A stretch of DNA of 64,000 bases from Phoronis australis. Its lineage: Eukaryota; Phoronida; Phoronidae. Shown in pieces: positions 1-14,500 of the stretch. The notes under the pieces were generated by a model. It made no database searches. It was not told the DNA's origin and was given only the letters and a program-made list of their open reading frames with translations. The first letter of the stretch is position 1, and each line of letters opens with the position of its first letter. The stretch covers positions 184,769 through 248,768 of the forward strand of contig NMRA01000237.1 in NCBI GenBank assembly GCA_002633005.1, given 5' to 3'. The position numbers were made by a program, and so were the translations under genes.

Positions 1-3000
1 CCAGAGCAGCGATGAAGAAAAATCTGATGACTCCAAAGAAAGTGTAACTTTCCGGAGTGAAGTCAGTGTAGGTCCTAGGCATGAAGAAACTACCATAGAT
101 GTACCTGTTGGACAAACTACTGAATTGACTTTTGACATCAAGGGGAAAGTTCCGGAAGTCAAAGAAAGTCAACTCAAGGCTACAACCCCCGTTGCAGATG
201 AAACATTAACCATAGAAGAGTTTGAGCCTGTTTCTGAAGTCCCACACTGTGTTGAGCATTTGTCACATGACATGGCAATACCAGAACTAGATGCTGTGGA
301 AAGTCATGCACGGGAACAGCATGAAACCATCACATCCCAGTACAGTGAGTCTATGCATATAGACATTATTGACAAGACAGATGCCGCTCCTCAAGAAATA
401 CAACTTGACTTTGTAATCCCTTCTGCAGAAAAATCGCATGTTATGCCTCAAGTGACAGAAGCCCATGACGAGGAAACTGCTGATGAGGAGGAGTTTTTTG
501 ATGCAGAGGAAAGTATGGAAGGTGAAGAGATCAGCTTTACTCTTGCCAGAGGAACTCCACAGGCGCAGACCTCTCACGTGTCTCCACAAGAAACTGTGCC
601 TTCACAAGAGGTTGTCTCTGATCTTGTCGGGGATGGTCTTGGCCAGTTTGAAGTTCAGCCTGTCACTGTTGACATTCAGTTAGATCAAAAGGCAGAGGAA
701 CCTGTGGTGGAAAGTCGAGTAAGAGAGCAACACATTGATCTTGCCGAATCAACCCATGATGACATCACTTTTGGCGAACAAACTGTTTCGTCAGAAGAAG
801 TCTCTGTTGACTTGGCGTCTCATGAGAAGGACATGCCTGAGAAACAAACAAAGGAGAGTGAGATGACAGTATGTGAAGAAACAGTAACTGAAGAATTGAG
901 CATTGGTGTTGATGTTGCTTCTGACAAGGACACAGATGTTCCATTTGGTAGAGCAGCTGTAGACTCCCAACAACCAGCTTTTACTAAAGAGCAATCCCAG
1001 GCTGTCATTTCTGACCAGTTTGAAATGGTTCCTGAAGTGACAAGTGACACATCTTCAGGACAGGAAATATCTGTTCCACTTGCATCTGCTGATGTAGCTC
1101 CTGCCAAATTAAGCCTTGTGAAGGAGCAATTAGACACTCCTTCTTCAGAAGATGTCTCTACGGTGCCTGATGTTCAAGAAGAAATGCCTTCTGGTCAAGA
1201 GATATCAGTGCAGTTTGGAAGACCTGAAGAGGACCTGCCCAAAGAGAGTCTTACCAGTGAAAACGAACTTGATGTCACAGAAGAAAATTTAGATCATTTT
1301 CCTGAGGTTCTTGAAGACATACCTTCAGAAGACCGTGTTGATGTTAAGTTTGATGGAGTTGATATTTTTCCTCAACAATCAAGTCTCGTCCATGAACAAG
1401 CTGCTCATGTCACATCAGAGGATTCTGATCATGTTCCTGACGTTAAGGAGGATGTCTTGGCAGAAAAGCAGGTTTCTGTGGAATTGCACACATCTACATC
1501 CCACACTGCTGAACCTTCTCATACAAAAGCAATAGAAGAGAGTCAAGTGCTTGTTGAAAGTGAGATGTTTGGTGCTGTTTGTGAGGATAAAGTGATTGAA
1601 CATGAAATGATGGATGAAACAACGCAAGCTGAAAGGGTTTTACCTAGGGAGTCGCTTGTGGAGGAAGCAGGTGAACATTTTCCTGCTGAGGACACCGAGG
1701 ACGTTCTTGAAACACCTCAAGATATCACTACTGAAGAAGAAATTTCTGTTCATCTAACTAGTGCTGACAAAGAACCTGAACAACCTGCTTTTGTTAAAGA
1801 AGGTGAAGAAACTGTTACCAGCGACCAGGCAGGTGCACTTGCTGAGCTGAATACTGATGTCACATCTGACAAAGAAATACCTTATGAATTTGAGTTTGTC
1901 CAGACAACAACTCCTGAAGCAGCGTTTAGTGAAGAACAAAGTGAAATTTTACCATCTGATGATACTGTTGACATTGACCATCCTTGTCTTGATACGACGT
2001 CTGAACAAGAAGTTTCCATTCAGTACTCTTCCGCTGAACAGTCTCGTTTGGAGGCATTTGCTAAAGAACAGCGCGAAGTTATTGTAGCAGATAATGTTGT
2101 GCCTGTTGATTCCCACGTTACGGATACATCTGCTGAACAACACATTAGTGTTGATCTTGCATCTGCTCAAAGAAGTGAATTAGAAGCAACTTTTACTAGA
2201 GAGCAGGAAGTACGAACTACTGTTGATGACGTAACACATGTTGAAGGACCAACTGAGGATGTTACCACCGAGCACCAAGTATCTATAGAATTGTCTTCTG
2301 CTGAAAAATCAGCTGCTTCGGAGTCATTTACAAAAGAACATGAAGAAGTAATCTCTACAGAAGATATAGCTTTGATTTCAGATTCGAGGATCGATGCTTC
2401 TTCAGGACAGGAAGTTTCTGTGGAATTAACTTCTGCTGAGAGAATAGCTCTTGAAGAGTCATTTACAAAAGAGCAACAAGAGGTTGTACCAACTGATGAC
2501 ATTGTTCCAGTTGCTGAAGCTAGCTTTGACAGCACTTCTCAACAGGAGGTCACTACAGACTTATCATCTGCTGAGAAACCGCATTTTGAAAAGTCAAACA
2601 CGAAGGAGCAACAGGTAGTTATAGCAACTGATGATATTGTTCCAGTTGCTGAACACAGTGCTGATGTCACTGTAGGACAGGAGGTTTCCGTGGACCTTAC
2701 TTCAGCTGATAAAGTACCTCTTTTGGAATCTTTTACAAAAGAACAGCAGCAAGTTATACCAACTGATGATCTTGCTGCAGTTGCTGAGCACATTGCTGAT
2801 ATAACCTCTGAACAGGAGATTTCCGTGGAACTTACATCAGCTGATAAAGCTCCTCTTGTGGAATCCTTTACAAAAGAACAGCAGCAAGTTATACAAACTG
2901 ATGACCTTGCTCCAGTTGCTGAACATGGTACTGATATCAGCTCTGAACAGGAGATTTCCGTGGAACTTGCTTCTGCAGATAGGACACCTCTTTTGGAATC

Positions 3001-5540
3001 CTTTACAAAAGAACAACATCAAGTTATACCAACTGATGATCTTGCTCCAGTTGCTGAACATGGTACTGATATAACCTCTGAACAGGAGATTTCCGTGGAG
3101 CTTGCTTCTGCAGATAAGACACCTCTTGTGGAATCCTTTACAAAAGAACAGCAGCAAGTTATACCAACTGATGATCTTGCTCCAGTTGCTGAACACAGTA
3201 CTGATATAACCTCTGAACAGGAGATTTCCGTGGAGCTTGCTTCTGCAGATAAGGCTCCCCTTGTGGAATCCTTTACAAAAGAACAGCAGCAAGTTATACC
3301 AACTGATGACCTTGCTCCAGTTGCTGAGCACAGTGCTGATATAACTTCTGAACAGGAGATTTCCATGGAACTTGCATCAGCTGATAAAGCACCTCTTGTG
3401 GAATCCTTTACAAAAGAACAACAGCAAGTTATACCAACTGATGATCTTGCTCCAGTTGCTGAACACAGTACTGATATAACCTCTGAACAGGAGATTTCCG
3501 TGGAGCTTGCTTCTGCAGATAAGGCACCTCTTGTGGAATCCTTTACAAAAGAACAGCAGCAAGTTATACCAACTGATGACCTTGCTCCGGTTGCCGAGCA
3601 CAGTACTGATATATCTTCTGAACAGGAGACTTCTGTCGAACTTTCATCAGCTGTTAAAGCACCTACTGTGGAATCATTTACAAAGGAACAAGAGCAAGTT
3701 ACAACAACTGATGATGTTATTCTGGTGGAAGAAGCCAACACTGATGTATCTTCTGAACAAGATGTCATTGTGGAGTTAGGATCTGCTGAGCAAGTTCCTC
3801 TTGAAGAATCATTCACAAAAGAACAACAGAAGGTGACACCAACTGATGATGTTACTCCAGTTGCAGAGGAAAGTACTGATGTCACTGCTGAACAGGAAAT
3901 CTCTTCTGACTTGTTGTCAGCTGAAAAAGCTACTACAGAATCATTTACAAAAGAACAGGAAACTAACATTCAGTCTGATGACGTGACAGAAGTAACAGAA
4001 GTCGGCACTGATACGTCATCTCAACATGAAGTTTCAGTCTCATTAGATTCAGCCAGTAAAGAAGATCAGACAGAAACATACAGCAAGTTACAAGAAGAGC
4101 ATACAGAAGCTGACATAACATCAGATGTTAAATTGCTAAGCTCTGATGTAACTTCAGGGCAAGACATAGTTGTTCCAATGGAATCAGCAGATGAAGGGCA
4201 TCTTGAAGAGTCATATACCAAAGAACAAGAATACACCTTTTCTGTTGAAACTGTTGAGAATGTCTCAGGTGTGACCCATGATGATTCAACAAGCCATGAT
4301 ATTACTGTTGATCTGAGCAAGGCTTCTAAACAAGGTCAGCACGAGACACTTTCAAAGGAGCAGCTTGTAAAACCAATCACCGATGAAACTCAGGAAATAC
4401 CTCACGTTTCAGAAGATATGCCCTCTGAGCACAGTGTGAGTGTTGAGCTTGAACAGGCTTCTACTATGCCTCTTGTGGAAAGTTCAGTGAGGGAAGAACT
4501 GCAGCCTGATGCCCCTGTTGAATCTGCACCCTTTTCTTCTGAGTCAGATGACGAAATTGATCAACCTGCTGAAATTATGGTTGAGTTAGAGGTTGCAGCC
4601 ACGCGCACCCAAGAGGAAACCCGAGCCCAACCACAGTCAACTGAAACTATCTCAGAGCATGTATCAATGCACCCTGAGGAATCTCCAGAAAGACTGCAAG
4701 CTGCTGATGTTGTTCAGCAGTATGGAACTCTTGTTCACCAAGATGCTCCTGAGGCCCTTGTTCAAGCTCAAGATGTCCCTGTAGCTCTGGCAGAAGATGT
4801 TGAAACATTTGCTGATGACGCATTGACAGTTATTCCAACAGAAGCACTGAAACCAGACATTCTGTCTGAAATTGAGCTTACAAGGGAGGAGTTTAAGACT
4901 AAACCAACAACTTTATCTACCTCCCAAGAGACTGTCCAGGAAACTCAGGAATATGCCATACATAAAACAGAGCCGGACACTATTGATGTCAACTTGTCAA
5001 CTGCTGAAATGAGACCTGAGCTTGAGTCAAAACTGCATGATATTAACCAGTTGGAAGTTGACATTCAGAAGAAGACCGAGGTGCAGCAGTTTGCGTCAGA
5101 GATTGCCAAGGACATTGTTACGGAAGCTGAACATTTTGTTGTTAGCCAGCAAGTGACTTCCACAAAGGATGTATCTCTGGAGACCACCGAGGATGTGACA
5201 GTTACTTTCAAAGAGGAGGAGGTGGTTACAGAAGCATCTACTGTTCATGTCACTGAGCTGCAGGCTCCAGTATTTGATATACCCTTGTCTGACTTGACAG
5301 TCACGGATGGTCAACGTGTCGAACTCGTGTGTCACGTAAGTGGAGTACCAATGCCAGAAGTGTCTTGGTTTGTCAACAACCAGCCTGTGATGACATCCTC
5401 TGACATCGAAACTGTGTATAACAACGGGCTGTGTGTACTCATCCTCAAAGATGTCTTCCCTGATGATGAAGGAGAGTACATGGTGAAAGCCGTCAGCGAG
5501 GCTGGAGAGTGTGTCACCAGTGCTTTCCTCACAGTCAGAG
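1..5540 (+). CDS. Exon 1 (5' cut by window): acidic KEQ-repeat region plus terminal Ig domain
   Basis: The frame is open from base 2 to the donor AG|GTGAGT at 5540/5541 (phase 1 out), so the exon began before the window and no start codon is implied. Most of it is low-complexity sequence rich in Glu, Val, Ser, Thr and Asp, built from 45-residue units with the signature (F/Y)-T-K-E-Q, then P-T-D-D, then S-E-Q-E-(I/V)-S-V-E-L. About 2725-3680 is a homogeneous sub-array with an exact 135-base spacing. Near 480-530 there is a distinct Glu/Phe patch containing EEFFDAEES. The last 95 codons (about 5262-5540) are an I-set Ig: cysteine in ELVCHV, tryptophan in VSWF, then DDEGEY. The repeats are probably disordered and spring- or spacer-like, by analogy with titin PEVK regions, but they are not proline-rich. 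Confidence 0.9.
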
Positions 5541-8500
5541 GTGAGTTCATATAGACGTAGTACCTCATCATTTTGTGGTAAAGTGCTGAGCAGAACCATG
5601 TGATTCACTGATGCAAGTTATTTACATTATCCTACATTTTTATTGTATTCAAAGCATACTTCATTTTGAGCAGAAATATGCTGAAAATGTCTTTTATGTT
5701 CCCATATATTTATATGTGAATGCATTATATTGTCATCCCCGTCCATCTGGCCTCCACTGCTCTATCTCCAAAACCCCTTGATGTATATTCATAAAATGTT
5801 GCGCGTGCGTTCCTTTCATGGATGGGACAGCGTGAGCAAATGTTCGGACAGATCCAACTACCAGTGTACGCCCTAGTGGTAATTTTAGTTTTTTACGTTT
5901 ACCTCTGTATCTTCAAAGCTCCTCAACGGTTTTCATAAAATTTGGCAGATAGGCATCTATTAGTGAGATGACGCTATCCTCTTGTTTTGGTGTGGATTCG
6001 AGGTATTTTGCACCACCTAGTGGTCATTTTTACTGTTTTCGAGTTTGTTTTTTGGCATCCGCCCCTCTGTCAACCAAACCACTCTAAGGATTGTTTTTTG
6101 GCATCCGCCCCTCTGTCAACCAAACCACTCTAAGGATGATTGTGGAAAAAGGCATATATGGTTCCCATTGTGAAGAGGACGGTTGAAGATGATTTTCCGA
6201 CTACTTCGACCAGTATGGGGCTTCCTAGGAGTAGTTTGTTTTTGTGCCCATGGCTCTATCTCCTAAATGCTCTACAGGATCTATTATATGAAGCTGACAA
6301 CGGACGACGACAACTTTCAGACGGATCTGACGACCGCTGTGCCTTATAGTGGCAATTTAATTTTTTTCCGTTTTCCTCTGTTTCACAGGAGTTCCTTGAC
6401 GGATTGTTAAGAAATTTGGTAAACCACTTTCTATCAAAGAAATGATGACATTTTCCCGTTTTCGGATGGATTTGATGAGTCCTCATTTTCGGGTGGATTG
6501 GACGTATTCTGTGCCACTTAGTGGCCATTTTAGAAAAGTTTTAGTACGTTTTTGACATCACCCTCTCCAACCACCAAACCACCTGAAGGATCATTTTTAA
6601 AATTTGTAGATGCATTGCTGATGAGAATACCAAGGCTGGCGTTGACATTCAGACGTGTTCATTTACTTTGCCCCCCCCACCCTTTCTTAGTGGCAATTTC
6701 ATTTTTTTGCATCCACGGCTGTAGGTCATATACCGTTTGCGAGATCTTTCTGAAATTTAGCAGATGTGTTCCTTTGGAGATGACAACAGATTAAGGACAG
6801 ATTCAGACCAATCAAACTACAGCCGTACTCGCTTGTGGCAATTTTATGTCTTATGTTTGCCTCTGTAACTTCAGAGTTCCTTGATGAAATTGGGCAAGCA
6901 AATTTCTATCATGAAGAGGACAGCATCTTTCCTTTCTGTGATGGATTCGACGTATTCTGCACCAACCAGTGGCCATTTTAATTAGTTTTTAGTCTTTTTT
7001 GTTGTTTGCTTCTGTGTCTGCCAAACCGTGCAGATGACTGACGTGGATTTTCAAACTGGTCCAGCTACTGTGGTGCCTCCTAGTGACATTTTTTACACCC
7101 TCTATCTCCTAAACCCCTTGCAAGATGTTTTTGAAATTTTGCAATTGTTTTCCTATTAACTTGACAGCAGATGGATGGATTCGACTACTGTTGTAGTTCT
7201 ATAATGGCAGTTTTTTATGTAACTTTGCCTTTGTATGTTTGGGAATTCTGCATTTGCATATAAGTTGACAAATAATTTTGAGAGACATCGACACCTTCCC
7301 ATTTTGGATGCGTTTAATGTATTCTGAGCTATCTAATGGGCATTTTTATTATACAAATAAACACCCATAGAAGCATTTCAACGCTATGTGTTGCTTTTTT
7401 TCATTGTTTAATGCAAATTGGGTGCAAAAGTAAATACTGTTAAACTCAAAATACATAATGTGAATGGAATGATTTTCATTGTTTTTTGTGTTTATTTTTA
7501 CAGTGAACAAAGTCGAAAAGGAAGAGATAACTTCTGTACAGATGACTAAAGAAGTTGAAACCGTCAAACTGGTGAAAGGTAAGTGTTTTAGGCCAGTCTG
7601 ATAATATGTTGATGTGCTCTCTGTTAAACTTTTTTTCTAAAATATACAGTTATTAGTAGAATGCATGCTTATTTAAACACATAGTTCTTGGGCTGTGAAC
7701 TTTTGCCCATATTTAAAAGACAAAATGCAGTAAAGTAACGATTAACTTTAAATGTTAGATGGTGATGAATCAAACTTTGTTTACAAATGTCACTTTGATT
7801 TGCAATGTAACATGACTGTAATGTCTATTATGGTAGTACAAATGACAGTCAAAGCATCGTCTTGCCACGTTATCAGAGTGACTGAGTTTCATGATGTCAA
7901 ATTTGTTCTGTTAACAATTGATGTACTGCAGTTTACCGTTATGAGACTGGCACTGTGTAGGAGTGTCTTCCTTAATTGCAACATCTTGTCAATTACATTA
8001 AAAATAAATTTTGATTCTGAAGTTATTCTTTGTGTTATATTGGTTGCGGAATTACATTTTGTGCTTACCCTATTTCTTCACTTATTTTTCTAAACAAAAT
8101 ACTTGCCAAATGTTCATTTTTTCAAAAATCCTGATTACCAGTTTGCATATAATAGCGTTGTTCTTTTGTGATATCTAGACACACAGCCCATGGTTGTATT
8201 GTACTAAAATGTTTTAATTTTCATTTTTCTTTCACTTATCAGCCATATTGAGTGCTAAGTTGGTGAAGAATTACTGTATTCTCACCTGTGTGTCTTGTAG
8301 ATGCTGGTGAGGCTCCGTTGTTCATCCGCAAGTTGGACCATCTTGAGATTACTGAAGGCTACACTGCTGTGTTTGAGTGCACTGTCACAGGACGACCACA
8401 GCCTGACATCACATGGTATCAGGTGGGTATTAACAATAGCAGAACAATTTGGCAAACTAGAAAGTATGCAGAATTACATCTTCTGAAAGTGTGCAAGCAA

Positions 8501-11500
8501 TAGGCTGTTTCGTAGACTCAAGACACTTTAAAAGCACTCGCACTGAAAAGTCTTCACTCAGAGCAGAAACGTTGAATTCTGTCCCATTATTTAGCATACC
8601 AACCTCACCGACCAATCCTGTCATTTGTCAACCTACGTTGAAGATTTGGTGGTCATATCATTAGTTTTGTGGATATATTGGACCATGGGTTTCACTGCAG
8701 TGTTTTTTATCACTGAGTACAGTATACGTTTCTAGTCATGACTGAGCTGAATGATGTTGGACCCAGAAAGGTTATAACCAATATGATGTGTCTGCTTAAA
8801 ACCCAGTGAGATTTTTGTTCACGTTTTTCTTAAACGTTGGATTAAACACCAAGTTATGGCCAGCTTGCCACTTTTTTACTATACTTGATTTCTTTTATTG
8901 ATTGTTTTCTCCATGGAACATTTTCCTTCCTATTAAATGATCATGTGTCTACATTCTTCATTCTAGGACCAACAAAAGCTTGAACACTCAGACCATTATG
9001 TAGTGCGCTACGATAATGGTGTCTGCACTCTACAAATCCCTGAGGCACGATTGGATGATGAGGCTGAGTACATGTGTGAGGCAACAAATTCCATTGGATC
9101 TGCGACAACTTGGGCGGAGCTCTATGTCGAGAGTAAGAACATTCCATTTTGGGTGTTTTTTATTCACTCACTTACTGTAATATTTCACTAGTTTAGGACA
9201 CAATATAGCAGACAGATGTATTTTTGTCCCCTTTACGTAGTACCAGTAACGCTTTACCATTTTCAAGCTTTATACCGTAGGTACCGACAGACAGTATTTT
9301 GAAAAATTGTGAGCATTCACAACAATGAAAGAAAACGTTAAATAATGAAAAATAATGTAAATTTGATAGTAATTTTGTTTGAAATTGATGATATTTTACC
9401 TAAATCCTGCCAGTTTTCTTGTTCGTTATAACTAGCAATATATGGATGTTCTTAATTATGTTGTACAACAAGGAATGTCAAACCAGATTGGTTTTAATAC
9501 CATCTGACTAATGACAATGATTAACTTACTTTATTAGATTATTTGCTAAACTTTCGTTCTTGTTTTCATTTTTGTACTGAGTCAGGTATTCTTTTTCTTC
9601 CTCCCAGAAATGTGGGACACCGTCGAAGGTTTAGTATTGGAAGAATTTTTCCGTCTTGACGTTGATTTGCTGCTAACGTGGCCGAGGTCTAGTGAAAGCG
9701 AAACCCAACCTTCTTGATTGCTTGGACTTGAAGAGAACTGTGTGCTCTTGGCTTTTTCTTGAGTCTTTAATGTTGAAGTATAATGGGAACTACCTGTGTG
9801 CTTACGATTTGTAGAAATTAGGCTGTGTTCTTGTTTTGGCCAATTTTTAGTCTGAAAATTACTTGTTAAACAATCCTTTTTCGGCTTTCGTGTTTGAACT
9901 TAGTCAACTTTGTATTGTCTGCTTTATTGTACATTTTGTAAATTATAAGTTTTAATAATTATATGTCTACATTAAAGAATTATTGATTCCATTATACTTT
10001 TAACATTGCGTATGTGAATTTATTTCAATGTTGTGCTGTAATTGGTTGGGTTCACTTTCTTTGGCACCTCACAGGTGTCACCACTGCAGCAAATCAAATT
10101 GTGTAAATGTAGTCACATTTCTAATCTTTATTGAAAGAAAAATTGCATTCTTCACACACGATGATAGTCTGCATATCCATACTTGTTCATGGACTGATGA
10201 ATATTCGTAATTACACAATTGCTTGTGGTCGTTTTAGAGCCCGAATTGGCTACTGAAAGTGAACCTGTCCAAAGTCAAGTGGTTGAAGTCACACAGAAAA
10301 CCGAGACGAAAGACGTCCAAACCATAGGTTGGCTTACTGATTGCATGCAGAGTGTTCAGGCTCACCACCAGAGGGCATTCTTCACCTCTCACTCATGTGT
10401 TGTTGTTCAAGTCTGTTCGTAGCGACACGTGTGTCACGATTGGTGTACCAGACCAAGATCTATGTTTTGTTGGAATGTGTTTTCGTTAGTCACCATAGAT
10501 TGTTTCCATAGCAATGAATTGTGTTTTTATGCACCAGTTGCCCTTGAATCCACCCACGTCTTCTTTCCTCCTGTCAAATTCCGTTCTGATTACTTTCTAT
10601 GTTTTTCTGGTGCTAAAAGTCAAGTCCATGATGTTACCAGTAGTGTTAGGTTTGCTACACTTTAATAGCAAGCTAGCAAGGAGTAGATGTGACTTACGTA
10701 TTGCAAGTTATTGGCTGATAGCTTCAGCTTGTTCTTTCTGAACAGAAGTGCTTAATTGCGCTTTTAAAAAGTCTGAGTACATTCTTTAATTTATATCATT
10801 TTGTGATCCCAGCCTTACAAAGAATCACATCAGATGTAGCCTTCATGTTGTTTGTAGAGCATGGATTCTTTATTGTGTGTGGATAGGATGTCCTCAGAAA
10901 GTAACTTAGGCAGCTGTTTTGCTTTAGTATTGAGTAGATTTGTGCCATTAACTGTGCCACTGAGAACAGACTTGTCACATACCAAAAGATGTTGGTACTG
11001 CATCAAACTACTTTGATGTGTTGAAAGCATTTGTTAAATCAAACAAATTCATGTTTTGTTTCTATGAATATCAAAGGTGGGAAAATGTTTGCTATTTGGA
11101 AATAGTCTGGACTCAGTGGACTTGTTATACTGAAGGTGAGCAAGGATTAATCAGGGGTGGTCTGTATATTTATTATAGTGTGACTTCAAGCTTTTCTTTG
11201 TAAATTATTCTTAAGTTGCTGAAATAAAACTTCTTGACTGGACTCTCTGTCTTTCTTCATTCCCAATCCTTCCCCTGTCTTTGAAATATATGTGCAAATT
11301 ATTGTAAATAAAGACGTACTTCGAATGAGAACAAATTATCATTATGTGTGCACACCCTTTAACTTATGCTTAGAATCTCTTGTGCTAACTTTAAGTTTAT
11401 AATTGAAATTTAGATGTCTAGCTGCTAAATTTCCCTGCCACTGCTTAACTCTTTGCTCACCTGTGAAAATTTAGCCAATCTTGAATTCTTAACAGACTTG

Positions 11501-14500
11501 TTAGACTATGATTGGACTTGTATGTTAACTGTTTGATATGTGGTTATATGGTCTACTGTACTTGAAATCATTGCATGGTTTACTCTTGGTTTGAAAAACT
11601 TTATTTTATTGGTTCCACTGTTTTGCATTCCTTTGTTCCTTTGTGGGCATGGTCTTCAACTTGCTGGCTCTTCAGAACTTTGCACATTTCTGCCTTATTT
11701 GCATGAAGGTACTTGAATGTGAACAAATAATATCGCACGTGGCTTAATGTGAGGCACTGTTGTTTGCGTGTTTGATGTGTGATTTTGTGGAAGTGTGTTC
11801 TGGTTCTCAGATACTATGTTCTTTATGTTCATGCATTCTTTTTGATCAACATAAAAAACACTGAATCAGTTTGATGGTATGAATGAATTAAGTGGTTTCT
11901 TAAGTTTTCAGTTCCCAAAAATATTTATTTGCTTTGTCATCGGGATTCATATTTGAAAAAAAAACAATATGGCAGTAACTTATTTAATATGCTTTAGGAG
12001 CCAAGAAAAAAAGTCAAAATTTGGCTGACTTTGGAATGTCAGATCTCAGTCTGATGGAATTTATATGGAAGTTTCATATGCTATGCTTTATTCACTATTC
12101 TACAAAATGTTGTTAGGAATTTTTTATAAAATGTTTAATTTTTGCTTGAAGAGCTATCAACTTTTGTGGTTTTTGGGAAAAAATTCCGGAGTTGCATAAA
12201 ACAAAACAAAAATAATTTAGAAAAGTGTAACAGCATTTTTCAGATTTCCCCTTGAATATTTATATCAAACTTAGTTTGGTTATATGGATTGTTTGCTATG
12301 AGAGTACCTCTCTTTTCTTGCTGCATTTTACTAAAAAGACATTGTCTGGTGTCCTATTTTGTGGCAGATTGTTATAAAACCAAAATTCAAATTTTACAGG
12401 CTTCCTGAGTTCAGAAAATACGCAGTTAATGTTTACCTCTGAGGATAAGCATGATTTCAGTACTAAGTTTGGCATGACATTCACCCTCTTGACATGATTT
12501 GGCAGATAGGAGAGCCATGATTGGCTGAATCCATTTTTTATTAATTGATGTCTATGATCATCTTGGTTTTGCATTCAAGAGTTCTGTTATGAGACTGCCA
12601 CGTACCTTGTTTTGAACTCTCCTCTTCAAATATTGCTCTGTCGCATCACATGTGGGTAAAATCTTACAAATTTCGCCCAAAAATGTTTGTCAAAATTTCA
12701 ATCTTTCCATTCTCCATGGGCTTCTAAGATTGTTTTGGATACTCCCAATTTGTCGAAAGTTTGTCTGGCGGTAGTCATGGTGCAAAACTTGGATGTGGCA
12801 AAACATCGTTTTTATGCTGTATTTGATTTATGAAAAAAATGAGAAAATAAAATTTCACCTGCCTGCCACATTGTGTCTTACGTGTAAGTTATGAGATTTT
12901 ACCGTAAGAACATTTTGATCAAATTTTCGATATTACAGGAAACATTTGCATCACTTCCTTCGCTACAATTCATATGGTTTGTTTGCACAGATGCCATGTC
13001 TCAATTTCCATCAGTGCAACTTTATTTTCAACTTCTAATCATCAGTTTTTTCAAGAACACTTTGAACATTATTTATGCTCACTGTAGTGTACATGTGTTT
13101 TAGGTGTTATAGAAAATTTGATAGTAAACAAATCATTCATGTCTAATGACAAGGCACTTAAAAAAATAATTTTCCTCTCTTATATTCATCCTTGCCAGAT
13201 TGAATGACGTCTGGGTGATCTTGCTTGTGTGTTTTGAAAGACTGTGACTTTAGAATGTTGGTGCATGTGTGAAATTGATTACGTTTGTTCATTTTAGATA
13301 GACTCGGCATGAGGTTGGTTTGCTGATTGAGTCACCAGTAACGGTAGTGTCACCAGTTTTAGGTATCATAACTTGGCTTTGATCACCTTGGCTTTTGCTA
13401 TGTGGGTTGCTTTTAGAATGAATTACAGTTAGTGCAGGTGGTCCGCCAACTAGCAGTTGAATCATATCCTCCTTAATAAGTGCCCTTTTCAAACTTACTG
13501 CTGAGAAACACGCAAAGTCATCTGAGAAGTAGTTCAGTGGTCAGAGTAAAACGCGTTACCAAAGCTGGAGCCAACGAATCAGTGGTTCGGGTAAATAACG
13601 GTCCCAACTTTTCAAAATTTTGTTCGATTCATTTCCCTACTCCTGAATTTTGAGTTTCGTAAGAAAATTACTCTACACAGGATCTTCACCACTGGTTGCT
13701 TACTGTGTCACCAGAGCCATCTTTTTAACTTTCTGGCAACAGGCAAAACATTTTTTTTTAAATGTAAATGCATCTTGCATTTATAAAGTGAAATGCTGAA
13801 TGGTGTACAAACCATAACCAAATTTCACGTGACGGGCTGTCATTCTGTATAAGGGGAGGGCCTAACCGCAATATCCTATCAGACCTAAATGACCCTTGCT
13901 TCCACACATTTGCCTTTGACAAATGTAAGTAGTCTGAGCTCGTTATCTGCATTTATATGTGACCTGTTTGAGACCATTTTCATTTGCAAGTTGACAAACG
14001 TAGTGTTTTGTTTTGCCACCTACGCTAAAAGTCCTTTCATGTTTTCTAAAATGTCACATGCAAAGTACTGATACCAGATCAAAACCAAAAGAGCTTTCAG
14101 TACTGTTTTGGTGTTTCCTAAATGAGAATACACACAAATGCTGGTTTGCCTGGAACCCGCATGTGCACGAGCCAAAGACATTAGAAAAGAACATCACAGT
14201 TTGCGGTCACCCATTTTTGATGTCCTGGGTTTTTTGTTAGCCTGGAAGTGACTAGCATAAGAATGAGACATTTTTTTCATACCTGAATATCGTCTCATAA
14301 CTTCACACCGAATGTTCAGATTTTTTACTATAAGGTTCATCGGTGCGGAACAAGCTAGAATTTCAAAAGGAATCCCTTGCCAAGAATTTTTAATAAAAAA
14401 TGCCTTAATAAACAGTGACTGGAACTTTTGTACTGACTGTTCGCAATTTTTTTTGCTCTGAGCAGTGGCGGATTTAGGGGGAGGGGGGTGCAAGGGGCCC

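Noticed and set aside
2725-3680. Regularly spaced repeats considered as a CRISPR array
   Set aside because: The 135-base units are contiguous, coding and in frame, without spacers; the sequence is eukaryotic.
3019-3969. Long minus-strand frames with cysteine-rich repeats (for example GITCCCSFVKDS-type) opposite the giant exons
   Set aside because: They are mirror images of the plus-strand tandem repeats; periodic sense repeats keep an antisense frame open. No splice context or independent composition.
7752-8093. 113-codon frame in intron 2
   Set aside because: Hydrophobic, no homologous pattern, lacks splice sites in the needed phase; likely chance in AT-rich DNA.
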